64,000 bases of DNA from positions 62,001 to 126,000 of the forward strand of contig NZ_NDYF01000017.1 in NCBI RefSeq assembly GCF_002243175.1, written 5' to 3'. The position numbers and the translations under genes were made by a program. Shown here piece after piece: positions 36,265 to 44,310 of the stretch. How positions within the stretch are numbered: position 1 is the stretch's first letter; every line of letters starts with the position of its first letter. A model generated the notes under the pieces. The model had not been told where the DNA came from. It did no database searches and was given only the letters and a program-made list of their open reading frames with translations. Source of the stretch: Finegoldia magna_J. Its GTDB lineage: Bacteria > Bacillota > Clostridia > Tissierellales > Peptoniphilaceae.

Positions 36265-37422
36265 TTATTTTTGTTTTCTATCAATAATTCGTGAAAAAAC
36301 CATTAAAACTGCCAATATAAGATACATCCAAATTTCATTCAAGCCTTCAAATATATTATTATTTCTTAAATAAGCTAAATAAAAATTATATATAACTTGA
36401 ACTATTGGTACTACGATAATATAACATAATATAACTATCGAAATAAAGTTGTATACTATATAAATGACCCTCTTTTTAAAAGTTTCTTCCTTAAATATTT
36501 TTTTTAGTCCCCCAAATGATTTTTTTCTTAAATTTGTTAATTGAAACAAAGTGGTTAGTATATAATATCCGTCTAGTGGCAAAAATGGTATAAAATTTGT
36601 TACTACTAATCCTAAATTAGTGTATGCTAACAATAAAAAAACTTTACTAACTGTGCCTGTAGTATAATTTTGGATGATTACTGAAATAAAAAATATAATT
36701 AAATTTGATAATATTCCAACACTCCAGACAACTATTCTTTTTCGCTTAGAAAGCGTATAAATCCCATTAGTTTTTATATATGCAATTGGATTTAAATATA
36801 AGTATAATACTATTTCCATTTTATTTGGATTTAATCCATATTTTTTAGAAAAAATAGCATGTGAAAATTCATGTACAAGTACACTTGCTGTTGTTAAAAA
36901 CAAAGATAAAATCAAGCTCAAAACTGAAGAGTCTAATGTTTTATAAATGTTAAAATACAACAATCTTGATAACATTTTTGGTATCAAGGGGAATGAAAAA
37001 AAAGCAGCAAATATCAATACTATTAAATATAATCTAGAATACTTTGAAAAAAAATAAAATAAATTTGATAGCTTATCTAATGGTATAGATGCTATCTTAA
37101 GACCATATCTTTCAAATTCATTTTTATTTAAATCAACTTGTTCATTTTCAAGTAACCCTGCTTCCAATAATAAGTTATACAACTTATTAATATTTAAATC
37201 TATATTTTCTATTTTCTTAAGCTTTTCATTAATTTCCCCTATATCGTTAGTCCCATCAAAATACTTAATAGATTTCATTATAGCATTCTTTTGTTCTTCT
37301 TTAACTTCTATATATCTGTCTTTCTCAATACTACCTATACAATATATATCTTCTTTATTTTTGTTCTCAAATAAAATATATTCATTAATATCATTTACTG
37401 CTTTAGGTCTATTGTTCTTCAT
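36265..37422 (-). CDS. Site-2 (M50) peptide protease with PqqD-like N-terminus
   Basis: 385 residues. The first 100 form a PqqD/RRE-like domain (RYIEVKEEQKNAIMKSIKYF). The rest is a polytopic M50 metalloprotease with VLVHEFSHAIF (HExxH, about residue 181) and FLPLDGYYIL (the D-G zinc site, about 282). YydH, the processing protease of the Bacillus epipeptide operon, has this architecture class. It is encoded directly after the radical SAM gene, so it probably cuts the modified peptide from its leader in the membrane. Confidence 0.85.
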   Translation of the reverse strand: MKNNRPKAVNDINEYILFENKNKEDIYCIGSIEKDRYIEVKEEQKNAIMKSIKYFDGTNDIGEINEKLKKIENIDLNINKLYNLLLEAGLLENEQVDLNKNEFERYGLKIASIPLDKLSNLFYFFSKYSRLYLIVLIFAAFFSFPLIPKMLSRLLYFNIYKTLDSSVLSLILSLFLTTASVLVHEFSHAIFSKKYGLNPNKMEIVLYLYLNPIAYIKTNGIYTLSKRKRIVVWSVGILSNLIIFFISVIIQNYTTGTVSKVFLLLAYTNLGLVVTNFIPFLPLDGYYILTTLFQLTNLRKKSFGGLKKIFKEETFKKRVIYIVYNFISIVILCYIIVVPIVQVIYNFYLAYLRNNNIFEGLNEIWMYLILAVLMVFSRIIDRKQK

Positions 37423-37425
37423 ATA

Positions 37426-38733
37426 TTAACTTTCCAAAACAGAGATAATAACCTCTTCTGTCAATTTTCTCATAAATTCACATTCTTCTTCTGCCGATTC
37501 AAATATATTTCCAGTTGTATACTGGTTTATTCCCATACATCCATGACATATTGTACGGTTAAAACATTCATTACACTTATCATATTTAAACCTATCATAC
37601 TTATAATATTTACTCATTGGTCCTTCTTGTATATCCCAAAATTCATCAGTTAATGAATATACATTTCCCAATTTATATTCTTCACAATCATTTAACATAA
37701 AACATGGATAAATATCTCCTTTAGCTGAAACTGAAAATACGGTCGCGCCTGCACCACATATTTTATTTGAAATTTTTTTGTTAAATAAACTATCTAATAT
37801 TTGATTTACAAGCATATATTTTACTTTTTTATTTTTAAAAGAAGATGATACCGCATCAAGAAAAGTTTCTCTGTTTTTTAACCTATAAGATGCATGTTCT
37901 TTTGCACTAACAGGGACCACATGAATCGCCTTAAATTTAAATTTATCATACAAATAATCAACAGTATCCTGAACACTGATGCCTTTATTTATGTGCCATT
38001 GTGTAAAGGTTACTTCTGCTGCGATCGGTTGATTTGTCTTATTTCTCAACTTTACTATATTATTTTCTATAACATCTGCCGTCTTATATCCCTGTCTATT
38101 TAGTCTTGTTTCGTTAGTTATATCCTTATTGCCATCTAAACTAACTGTTACATCAATATTATATTTATTAATCAAATCAATAAAATAATCTGTTGCGCAT
38201 GTTCCATTAGTAGTAATCGTATAGTTCGGAATTTTACTTATTCTATTTGATTCGTATAAACGTTTAACATATTCACATACAAACTCAATAGCGCCTAAAT
38301 TTAATGTGGGTTCTCCTCCAAAAAATTGAATACACTCAATACAATCAAATCTATTATAAAATGTATCAATTGTTTGCTTGAGCGTTTTATTAGAAATAAC
38401 ACTACTGGTAGAATTGTAAGTTCCTCCATTGGCATAACAATATATACAATTAAGATTACATCCATTTACTATATGTAACGCTAATTTTGATATTTTCTTA
38501 ACTTTGTCTATATTTTTTGGTACTTCGATAATTTCTTGATTTACAAGCTCAAGAATTTTCTCGTATTTTTCAAAATCAATATTATATTTATCGACAATTA
38601 TCTTTTTATCAATCCCTTTTTCAATATCTAAAACTATATTTTTTACAGATTTACTAATTTTAAAAAATCTACATGTATTTGGCAAAAATAATATAAATTC
38701 TCCATTTTTATTTTGTATTATGTGTGTTTTCAT
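37426..38733 (-). CDS. Radical SAM/SPASM peptide maturase
   Basis: 435 residues. An N-terminal PqqD/RRE-like segment (about 1-80) precedes the radical SAM cluster NGCNLNCIYCYA (about residue 91) and the GGEPTLN motif. A C-terminal SPASM region carries CGAGATVFSVSAKGDIYPCF followed by KCNECFNRTICHGCMG, which bind auxiliary Fe-S clusters. Such enzymes install thioether, C-C or epimerized residues in ribosomal peptides. It lies 91 bases after the 54-residue precursor gene, separated by a strong hairpin. The exact chemistry is not predictable: the two core cysteines favour thioether cross-links, while the operon layout favours epimerization. Confidence 0.9.
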   Translation of the reverse strand: MKTHIIQNKNGEFILFLPNTCRFFKISKSVKNIVLDIEKGIDKKIIVDKYNIDFEKYEKILELVNQEIIEVPKNIDKVKKISKLALHIVNGCNLNCIYCYANGGTYNSTSSVISNKTLKQTIDTFYNRFDCIECIQFFGGEPTLNLGAIEFVCEYVKRLYESNRISKIPNYTITTNGTCATDYFIDLINKYNIDVTVSLDGNKDITNETRLNRQGYKTADVIENNIVKLRNKTNQPIAAEVTFTQWHINKGISVQDTVDYLYDKFKFKAIHVVPVSAKEHASYRLKNRETFLDAVSSSFKNKKVKYMLVNQILDSLFNKKISNKICGAGATVFSVSAKGDIYPCFMLNDCEEYKLGNVYSLTDEFWDIQEGPMSKYYKYDRFKYDKCNECFNRTICHGCMGINQYTTGNIFESAEEECEFMRKLTEEVIISVLES

Positions 38734-38775
38734 TTTATAATCCTACTCTAATAAAAAATCAATAATCACTAATCA

Positions 38776-38814
38776 AAATTTCCCCTTTTCTAGCACCAGA
38801 AAAGGGGAATTTTT
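38776..38814 (-). terminator. Strong hairpin between RiPP precursor and radical SAM gene
   Basis: TTCCCCTTTTCT (38780-38791) and AGAAAAGGGGAA (38798-38809) form a perfect 12-bp stem with a 6-base loop, extended imperfectly by A/T pairs; the minus-strand tail (ATTTTGATT) is a poor U-tract. It probably attenuates transcription or protects the precursor message so that precursor exceeds enzyme. Confidence 0.7.
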
Positions 38815-38824
38815 AATTCAATTA

Positions 38825-38989
38825 TTAATGACAATAAGCGCCAAACCATCCATGTGGACATGAGAATCCAAAACTAGGAGTTGTAGCTTCTTCTAATACT
38901 TCACAATCATCTAAATCAATTTTTTCACTATTAAGTTTTTCTTCAACTTGTTCATTAAAGTCAATTTCTTCAATATTAAAATCTTTCAT
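38825..38989 (-). CDS. Putative RiPP precursor ending CPHGWFGAYCH
   Basis: 54 residues, too short for standard gene calls. An acidic leader (MKDFNIEEIDFNEQVEEKL, then IDLDDCEVLEEA) is followed by a C-terminal core TTPSFGFSCPHGWFGAYCH. GGAGA lies 6 bases before the ATG. It is the first gene after shared promoter site C and directly precedes the radical SAM/SPASM gene, which is how RiPP precursors are placed. The core has two cysteines eight residues apart (positions 45 and 53), aromatic residues and histidines that could be cross-linked. I do not recognise this core from any described RiPP family. Confidence 0.85.
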   Translation of the reverse strand: MKDFNIEEIDFNEQVEEKLNSEKIDLDDCEVLEEATTPSFGFSCPHGWFGAYCH

Positions 38990-39205
38990 TTAAAGTCTCC
39001 TTATAAAATTCAAATTATTTCTCTTTTTTAGTTACGGTTCAATCTAAGTATGTTTAATATAACTACACTATATCACATAATGAATTCTCCTCCCATTTTA
39101 AACTATTTATATACTATAAAACAGTATTTAAAACTGTAATAGTATCTAATATAAAAAACTATTAAACTTATTATTGAATTACTTGTTCATTCCTTTTATG
39201 ATTTC

Positions 39206-39250
39206 ATTTTATAAAATTTCACCAATAAAATCAGCTAACTTTTGTGAATA
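39206..39250 (-). promoter_or_regulatory. Shared RiPP-regulon promoter, site C (epipeptide-like operon)
   Basis: On the minus strand TATTCACAAAAGTTAGCTGA (39250-39231), 17 bases, TATAAAAT (39213-39206). The leader to the precursor is about 210 bases and contains a GGGAGGAG site followed 8 bases later by ATGTGA (about 39076-39092). The rest of 38990-39318 shows no gene. Confidence 0.88.
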
Positions 39251-39318
39251 CTTTTATTTATTTCATAACTTTTATAACTAAAACTCACAATATATAGCAT
39301 ATAATCGTTACAATTACC

Positions 39319-40956
39319 TCATCCATAATTCTTTTTATCCAATATAAATAATGTCTTATCACACCTCTTTATAATTTCTTGATCATGTGAAATAATGATA
39401 ATAATACTATTTTTGCTTCTTTTCTTTAATTCTGAGATTACTGTTTTTTTAGTCACTTCATCAAACGCTGAAAAACACTCATCCAATAAAATTAGAGGAT
39501 ATTCCTTAAGTAACAACCTGGCTAGTTGTATTTTTTGTTGTTCTCCTTTAGATAATGTATCTTTTATATTCGATCTATTATGATTTTCAACATTCCTTAA
39601 ATCTAAGTTTTTTATTATTTTTTCTAAATACGATTCATCTACCTTATTTTTCTCTAATAATGTAATATTAGAAGTTAAATCATCACGTAATATAAATGGT
39701 TTACTCTCTATAAACAAAACTTCATTTCTTAATTCTTCATCTTTATAGTCACTTATTTCATTGCAATTAATTAAAATTTCACCATCATAATTAGTATAAA
39801 GTTTGCTTATTAGATTAAATATAGTTGTTTTTCCAGATCCATTTTCTCCAACTATTCCATATAGACCAGGCTTCGATATTTCAAATGAAAAGTCTTTCAA
39901 TATGTATTTATCATCATATTTAAATGAAACATTTTTAAATTTAAGGCTAGTTACTTTTGACAATTTCTTTCCATAAGTTTTCTTTTCAATATCATTATCC
40001 ATAATTCTCTTATAACGCTCTAAATCTACAATAACTTCATTAAAAGATAAGTTTAAATCGCCAATGTTTTTAATTGACGAATGTAACTTTTCCATATAAC
40101 TACTAAAGGCAACTATATTTCCCAATGTCAAATTTCCTAATATTATTAATTTTGCAGAAATGAATAATATTAGAGAACTTAAAATAATAGTTATTAAATC
40201 CTGTAAACTCGTTACAGTCATCTTTATCTTCAAATTAGACATAGATACATTTTTTAAATCCTTAAGCTTTTTCCCATAATTTCCTTTAAATATTTTTTCT
40301 AAATTATTTAGTTTTATTCCAGTTAAATTTGAAATCGTATCTATTAGATAATCTGAATATGTATCTAATTTAGTAATATAGTCTCTTTGTTTACTAATAA
40401 TAATACTTTTGAATATATAGTTAATTCCGTAGGTCAATGGAAGTAATATAATCGCAATTATAAATAACTTTAATGATATCCTAATCATAATATAAGCAGA
40501 TATAAATATGCTAAACATAATCATAACTATGCTTGAAAAAAAGTCTATATAGAAACTAACTATTTTATCACCTGTATTTTCTATTCTGCTTACAAGTTCC
40601 CCTTCACCATACGAATTTAAAAATTCATATCTCGTATCTAATATTTTAGCGAACATCGCTTCTTTTATACTATTTGAACAATCTATAGATAATATATTGC
40701 CTATCCATTCCTCCAAAATACTGCTTAAACTTTGAAATATATTTAAAAATAGACTTATGAGAATAAACTTTAATACTAATTGCAATTCTTTTATTACTAT
40801 CAAATCAATAATTTTCCCAAATAGATAAGGAATCGCCATACTCGCAATTATTCCTAATAGTATGACTACTATTAAATATATAATTTTCTTTTTCTGTGGT
40901 AATATAAATTTATCAATTATTTTTTTGTGTTCACTCCAATCAAACATATTATTCAT
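39319..40956 (-). CDS. ABC exporter (membrane and ATPase domains) of the CXXX-peptide cluster
   Basis: 545 residues. Six membrane segments (about 20-300) are followed by an ATPase with GENGSGKTT, a variant signature DTLSKGEQQKIQLARLL and LILLDECFSAFDE. It has no C39 peptidase domain, so leader removal must occur by another protease. It overlaps the small partner gene by 8 bases and is the last gene of the operon from site D. It presumably exports the CXXX peptide. Confidence 0.85.
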   Translation of the reverse strand: MNNMFDWSEHKKIIDKFILPQKKKIIYLIVVILLGIIASMAIPYLFGKIIDLIVIKELQLVLKFILISLFLNIFQSLSSILEEWIGNILSIDCSNSIKEAMFAKILDTRYEFLNSYGEGELVSRIENTGDKIVSFYIDFFSSIVMIMFSIFISAYIMIRISLKLFIIAIILLPLTYGINYIFKSIIISKQRDYITKLDTYSDYLIDTISNLTGIKLNNLEKIFKGNYGKKLKDLKNVSMSNLKIKMTVTSLQDLITIILSSLILFISAKLIILGNLTLGNIVAFSSYMEKLHSSIKNIGDLNLSFNEVIVDLERYKRIMDNDIEKKTYGKKLSKVTSLKFKNVSFKYDDKYILKDFSFEISKPGLYGIVGENGSGKTTIFNLISKLYTNYDGEILINCNEISDYKDEELRNEVLFIESKPFILRDDLTSNITLLEKNKVDESYLEKIIKNLDLRNVENHNRSNIKDTLSKGEQQKIQLARLLLKEYPLILLDECFSAFDEVTKKTVISELKKRSKNSIIIIISHDQEIIKRCDKTLFILDKKNYG

Positions 40957-41215
40957 CTACTAAATATACTTTCCTAGATTTAAAATCAATTGACCAAAAA
41001 GAATTTTCAATACTTTCCCAAATATATTTATCGGATGTATCTGTCCACCATTTTTCATATTCTTCTACTATGTTTTTATAATCTCTAACTACTTTTTTAT
41101 AAATTTCTTGACTTTCCGATAAGATTTTCAACAAGTTTTCTAAGGCTATTTTCTTTTCAAGAAGCTCTTCTAAATTTCTACTTTCTTCCTGTGTTAATGT
41201 TCCAACTACTTTCAA
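40949..41215 (-). CDS. Small CXXX-peptide modification system protein
   Basis: 88 residues, largely helical and acidic (ESRNLEELLEKKIALENLLK, then a tail with EKWWTDTSDKYIW). Small proteins of this kind are the constant partner of CXXX-repeat peptide maturases, described in TIGRFAM-type models as a CXXX repeat peptide modification system protein; I assign it by memory of that pattern and by position between the maturase and exporter. It may act as a precursor-recognition or scaffold protein. It starts 1 base after the maturase stop. Confidence 0.65.
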   Translation of the reverse strand: MKVVGTLTQEESRNLEELLEKKIALENLLKILSESQEIYKKVVRDYKNIVEEYEKWWTDTSDKYIWESIENSFWSIDFKSRKVYLVDE

Positions 41216-41216
41216 C

Positions 41217-43406
41217 TTAGTTATCCTCCAAGTATTTTTTATTTAAAATTCCATTTACAGGATTTTTTTCTAAAACATCAACAAATGGATCTAAATAATT
41301 TAGCGGCTTTATATGTCTATCAAACTCCATTAATTCTAATAATTTTTTCTGTAATTCATAAGATACTCTATATTCAATACTAGATTTTACACATGACTTC
41401 TTAGCCGGTATATTAACTTCATTTGTATTTATATAATTTTCAAAACTACAAGAATTACAATGACAAATACTGCATTTATTGCAAAGTGGAGAATATTCTT
41501 CTGAGTATAAATGTCTATTGTATTTCTCTTTTATTCCATCATTTAAACTTCCTATATGATCCAAAGGAAAATTAAAGTAAAATTCTGGACAAACATAAAA
41601 CTTATCGTTGCTAGCAAGGGTATAAGAATTCAATCCACTATCACATAATTCTTTTTTTTCCATAAACAATTCATCCGTTATTACATTTAGTTCTTTAATT
41701 ATTCCTTTATTCAAATATTCGTAATAAATATAATCAGAAATATTTATTAGTTGCTTTTCATATAGGGTATAATTAAACTGTTTATCAATGTCTAATATAT
41801 TTAGATTAATTCTGTTAGTCTTATTGAATAATTTTGTTACAAAATTCTCTATATCACTTAAATAATAAGATGATATATTTAATATTATATTTTCTTCTAA
41901 TTTCATATTTCTTACAAATTCTACATCTTCAGGATATTCAATTGTAAGAATATAGTTATTAGTTATTTTTCTTATGCTATCTTGATTTCTTATTGAGCAA
42001 TAGTGAAAAATATTATGTCCTTTTAAGTCTATCTCTTTGAAATTTAAATTGAGTCCATAATTACTATGTATGAATACTGGTCTTAGAAAATTATTTTTAG
42101 CATATTCTAATCCTTGCTTTATTGTTTCATTAGACATAATAGAAAGATCACTTCTATCTTCACTACTAGCACAAGTTCTCACAGCTGAATTAGACAATAA
42201 AAAATAAAGTTTATCTCTTCCTTCGTTATTAATCTCTCTTTCAATTCCATATCTATTATATAGTTCTGAAAAATAGTAATTATTTGCTCTTACTCTTGCT
42301 TTATGCATTTTACAAATATACTTTGCCTTTTGAAAATTTGTGTTACTATCTGCAGAATCATAATTATGACCGAAACATGAAGTGCATCCGCTTGCAATCC
42401 TGCAGTTAATACACTCCTCATCAGATTGAAGCTTCGTATTTATCAGATAATAAGGTCTTATTTTATCAAAATCTATGCCATTCTCTACATCACCAATTAC
42501 AACTTCTTTTTTATTGTTAAGTGAATAATCTTTATATCTCATACATGGATACAATGATCCATCAGGTCCTACTGCTATCATCTTTCCAGCACCACAAGAA
42601 GCTATTTCTAATATTTCTCTACTATTTGGAAAACCTATAGATTCATCAAATAAAGTACAAGAATATTTATCAAATAGTCTATTTTCCAGGATATAGTCTG
42701 CCAATTCAATTAACTGGTCTTCAAAAATTTTGTCATCTCCATCTTGCCAAACATCTTCAAATACTACATTTGCTGCTACATCATATATTCCTAATTCCCA
42801 TAAATGAATTACGCTATCTTTTAAATATTTTAAATCTTTACTTGAAAAAGTAACTTTGGTAGATGCTTGAAATTGATTTTTGTACAGTTCTATGTTTTTT
42901 ATTATTTTATCATAGGAACCTTTGCCATTTGGAAAAACTCTGTGCATATCATGTTTTTCTTTTGTTCCATCTAATGTAATTGCAATTTCAAGTTTTCCTT
43001 GATTTTTATTTATAAAATCTTGTACTTCTTTACTAGCATAATTAACCCCATTTGTCGTTATATTAATCCTATAATCCCAATACCATTCATCCTTTAGTAA
43101 ATATGCTTTTAGTTTAAAGTAATCACATATTTGATCTATTAATTTTATTTCAAGTAGTGGCTCTCCACCTATAAAATCTAATATAACTCCTTTTGGTCTA
43201 ACTATTTTATCTGAAAGTACATAATCAATAAATTTCTTAGCTACATCAAATGACATTTTCTTATTTGAAGATTTGTGTGTAATATAACAATAATTGCATC
43301 TTAAATTACAATCCTCAGTCACAATAAATGTTAATGTTTGAGCAGTACCTTCTTTCCAAATATCAATCTCTTTTCCAAGTTTGTAAGTTATATTATTTTT
43401 TATCAT
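41217..43406 (-). CDS. Radical SAM CXXX-repeat peptide maturase
   Basis: 729 residues, long for a peptide-modifying radical SAM enzyme. The radical SAM cluster is EDCNLRCNYCYI (about residue 32), with GGEPLLE after it. A first SPASM region has ASCGAGKMIA (about 268) and ECINCRIASGCTSCFG (about 328-343). A C-terminal half unique to this type includes AVRTCASSEDRSDLSIMSN and a second cysteine cluster CNKCSICHCNSCSF (about 637-650), which could hold further Fe-S clusters. It overlaps the precursor gene by 14 bases. The expected activity is formation of thioethers or related cross-links from the CxxxC cysteines. Confidence 0.85.
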   Translation of the reverse strand: MIKNNITYKLGKEIDIWKEGTAQTLTFIVTEDCNLRCNYCYITHKSSNKKMSFDVAKKFIDYVLSDKIVRPKGVILDFIGGEPLLEIKLIDQICDYFKLKAYLLKDEWYWDYRINITTNGVNYASKEVQDFINKNQGKLEIAITLDGTKEKHDMHRVFPNGKGSYDKIIKNIELYKNQFQASTKVTFSSKDLKYLKDSVIHLWELGIYDVAANVVFEDVWQDGDDKIFEDQLIELADYILENRLFDKYSCTLFDESIGFPNSREILEIASCGAGKMIAVGPDGSLYPCMRYKDYSLNNKKEVVIGDVENGIDFDKIRPYYLINTKLQSDEECINCRIASGCTSCFGHNYDSADSNTNFQKAKYICKMHKARVRANNYYFSELYNRYGIEREINNEGRDKLYFLLSNSAVRTCASSEDRSDLSIMSNETIKQGLEYAKNNFLRPVFIHSNYGLNLNFKEIDLKGHNIFHYCSIRNQDSIRKITNNYILTIEYPEDVEFVRNMKLEENIILNISSYYLSDIENFVTKLFNKTNRINLNILDIDKQFNYTLYEKQLINISDYIYYEYLNKGIIKELNVITDELFMEKKELCDSGLNSYTLASNDKFYVCPEFYFNFPLDHIGSLNDGIKEKYNRHLYSEEYSPLCNKCSICHCNSCSFENYINTNEVNIPAKKSCVKSSIEYRVSYELQKKLLELMEFDRHIKPLNYLDPFVDVLEKNPVNGILNKKYLEDN

Positions 43407-43575
43407 CTTTATTTAAATTATTATTAAATGTACTATGTGAATATTTTGGGTGTTTAGCAGCATTCTTTGCTGTACAACTATACCTACAAGTATTACTACA
43501 CGATAATTTACACACGTTAAAAGGAGTAATTTCTCTTCCTAGCATATTGTTTTTTAGTTTACTTGAATAATTCAT
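43393..43575 (-). CDS. CxxxC-repeat RiPP precursor
   Basis: 60 residues (61 from GTG 43578). A short leader (MNYSSKLKNNMLGREITPF) is followed by NVCKLSCSNTCRYSCTAKNA, in which four cysteines are spaced exactly four residues apart, and then a basic tail (KHPKYSHSTFNNN and a lysine-rich end). AGGTGA lies 7 bases before the ATG. The gene is first after shared promoter site D and overlaps the maturase. The regular spacing places the cysteines on one face of a helix, as in sactipeptide/ranthipeptide hairpins, and matches the CXXX-repeat class by definition. Confidence 0.85.
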   Translation of the reverse strand: MNYSSKLKNNMLGREITPFNVCKLSCSNTCRYSCTAKNAAKHPKYSHSTFNNNLNKDDKK

Positions 43576-43620
43576 CACTTTATCACCTCTAAATATTATT
43601 AATTCTATACTTTTTCTTTA

Positions 43621-43665
43621 ATTTTATATTATTTTAATTTAAGTTTCAGCTAACTTTTGTGAATA
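43621..43665 (-). promoter_or_regulatory. Shared RiPP-regulon promoter, site D (CXXX-peptide operon)
   Basis: On the minus strand TATTCACAAAAGTTAGCTGA (43665-43646), 17 bases, TATAAAAT (43628-43621), about 45 bases upstream of the precursor. It directly abuts the terminator of the response-regulator gene. Confidence 0.9.
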
Positions 43666-43699
43666 AAAAAAGCATTAGAATTTTTAAATCCTAATGCTC
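43665..43699 (-). terminator. Rho-independent terminator of the kinase/regulator operon
   Basis: GCATTAG (43672-43678) pairs with CTAATGC (43691-43697), and seven T follow on the minus strand. It lies a few bases after the response-regulator stop and insulates it from the CXXX-peptide promoter. Confidence 0.85.
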
Positions 43700-43704
43700 A
43701 TCTA

Positions 43705-44310
43705 TCAAAATGAATCTACATAACCTAGTTCTCTTACCTTGTCTATCATTTCTTGATAATTTCTAACATTTAATTTTTGATATATTCTAGATAAAGATAC
43801 CGCCAAACTTCTAACATTTGTGTTAAGTTCTTTAGCTAATTCTTTCCTAGACATGCCATTTGAATACAATCTCACTATTTTTAATTCATATTTCGTCAAC
43901 GATTCTAACATATAATTTTCTTCAGGAAATATTATCTTATCTTTCTCTACAATACTTTTAATATATTGTATTAAATTTTTAGTATCTTCTTCTTTAGAAA
44001 TAAAACCTCTACATCCTATTTCTTTAGCTCGTTTTATATAAAATTCTAATTTATATGCAGTTAAGATAACAATTTTAATTTCCTTATACTTTTCTATTAA
44101 TTTTTCAGCTAGATCTAAGCCATTTACTGTTCCTTCAATACCCGTTAAGTTAATATCTATAAGTAATAGATCATAACTAAGAATTGTTTTATCTGTATTA
44201 AGTTTTTCAATGCAGTCTATTACATCTACAGAAATAGATTGTTCTGTTTCTAAACTCATTTTTAGAGAAGTAGCTACCATTTTATGATCTTCTATTAACA
44301 AAATTTTCAT
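43705..44310 (-). CDS. NarL/LuxR-type response regulator, likely activator of the RiPP regulon
   Basis: 201 residues. The receiver domain has the acidic pair EDH near the start, phosphoacceptor aspartate in LLLIDINLTG (about residue 52), TAY and SKEED switch residues. A C-terminal helix-turn-helix reads YELKIVRLYSNGMSRKELAK, then LNTNVRSLAVSLSRIYQKLN. It overlaps the kinase gene by 29 bases. It is the only activator-type regulator among the six copies of the shared promoter box, one of which precedes its own operon, so it is the best candidate to bind that box. Confidence 0.88.
   Translation of the reverse strand: MKILLIEDHKMVATSLKMSLETEQSISVDVIDCIEKLNTDKTILSYDLLLIDINLTGIEGTVNGLDLAEKLIEKYKEIKIVILTAYKLEFYIKRAKEIGCRGFISKEEDTKNLIQYIKSIVEKDKIIFPEENYMLESLTKYELKIVRLYSNGMSRKELAKELNTNVRSLAVSLSRIYQKLNVRNYQEMIDKVRELGYVDSF

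Noticed and set aside
30542..43665. Repeated TCAGCTAACTTTTGTGAATA considered as a CRISPR-like or transposon repeat
   Set aside because: Copies are kilobases apart, always just upstream of a gene start and at fixed distance from a -10 box; this is a promoter element.
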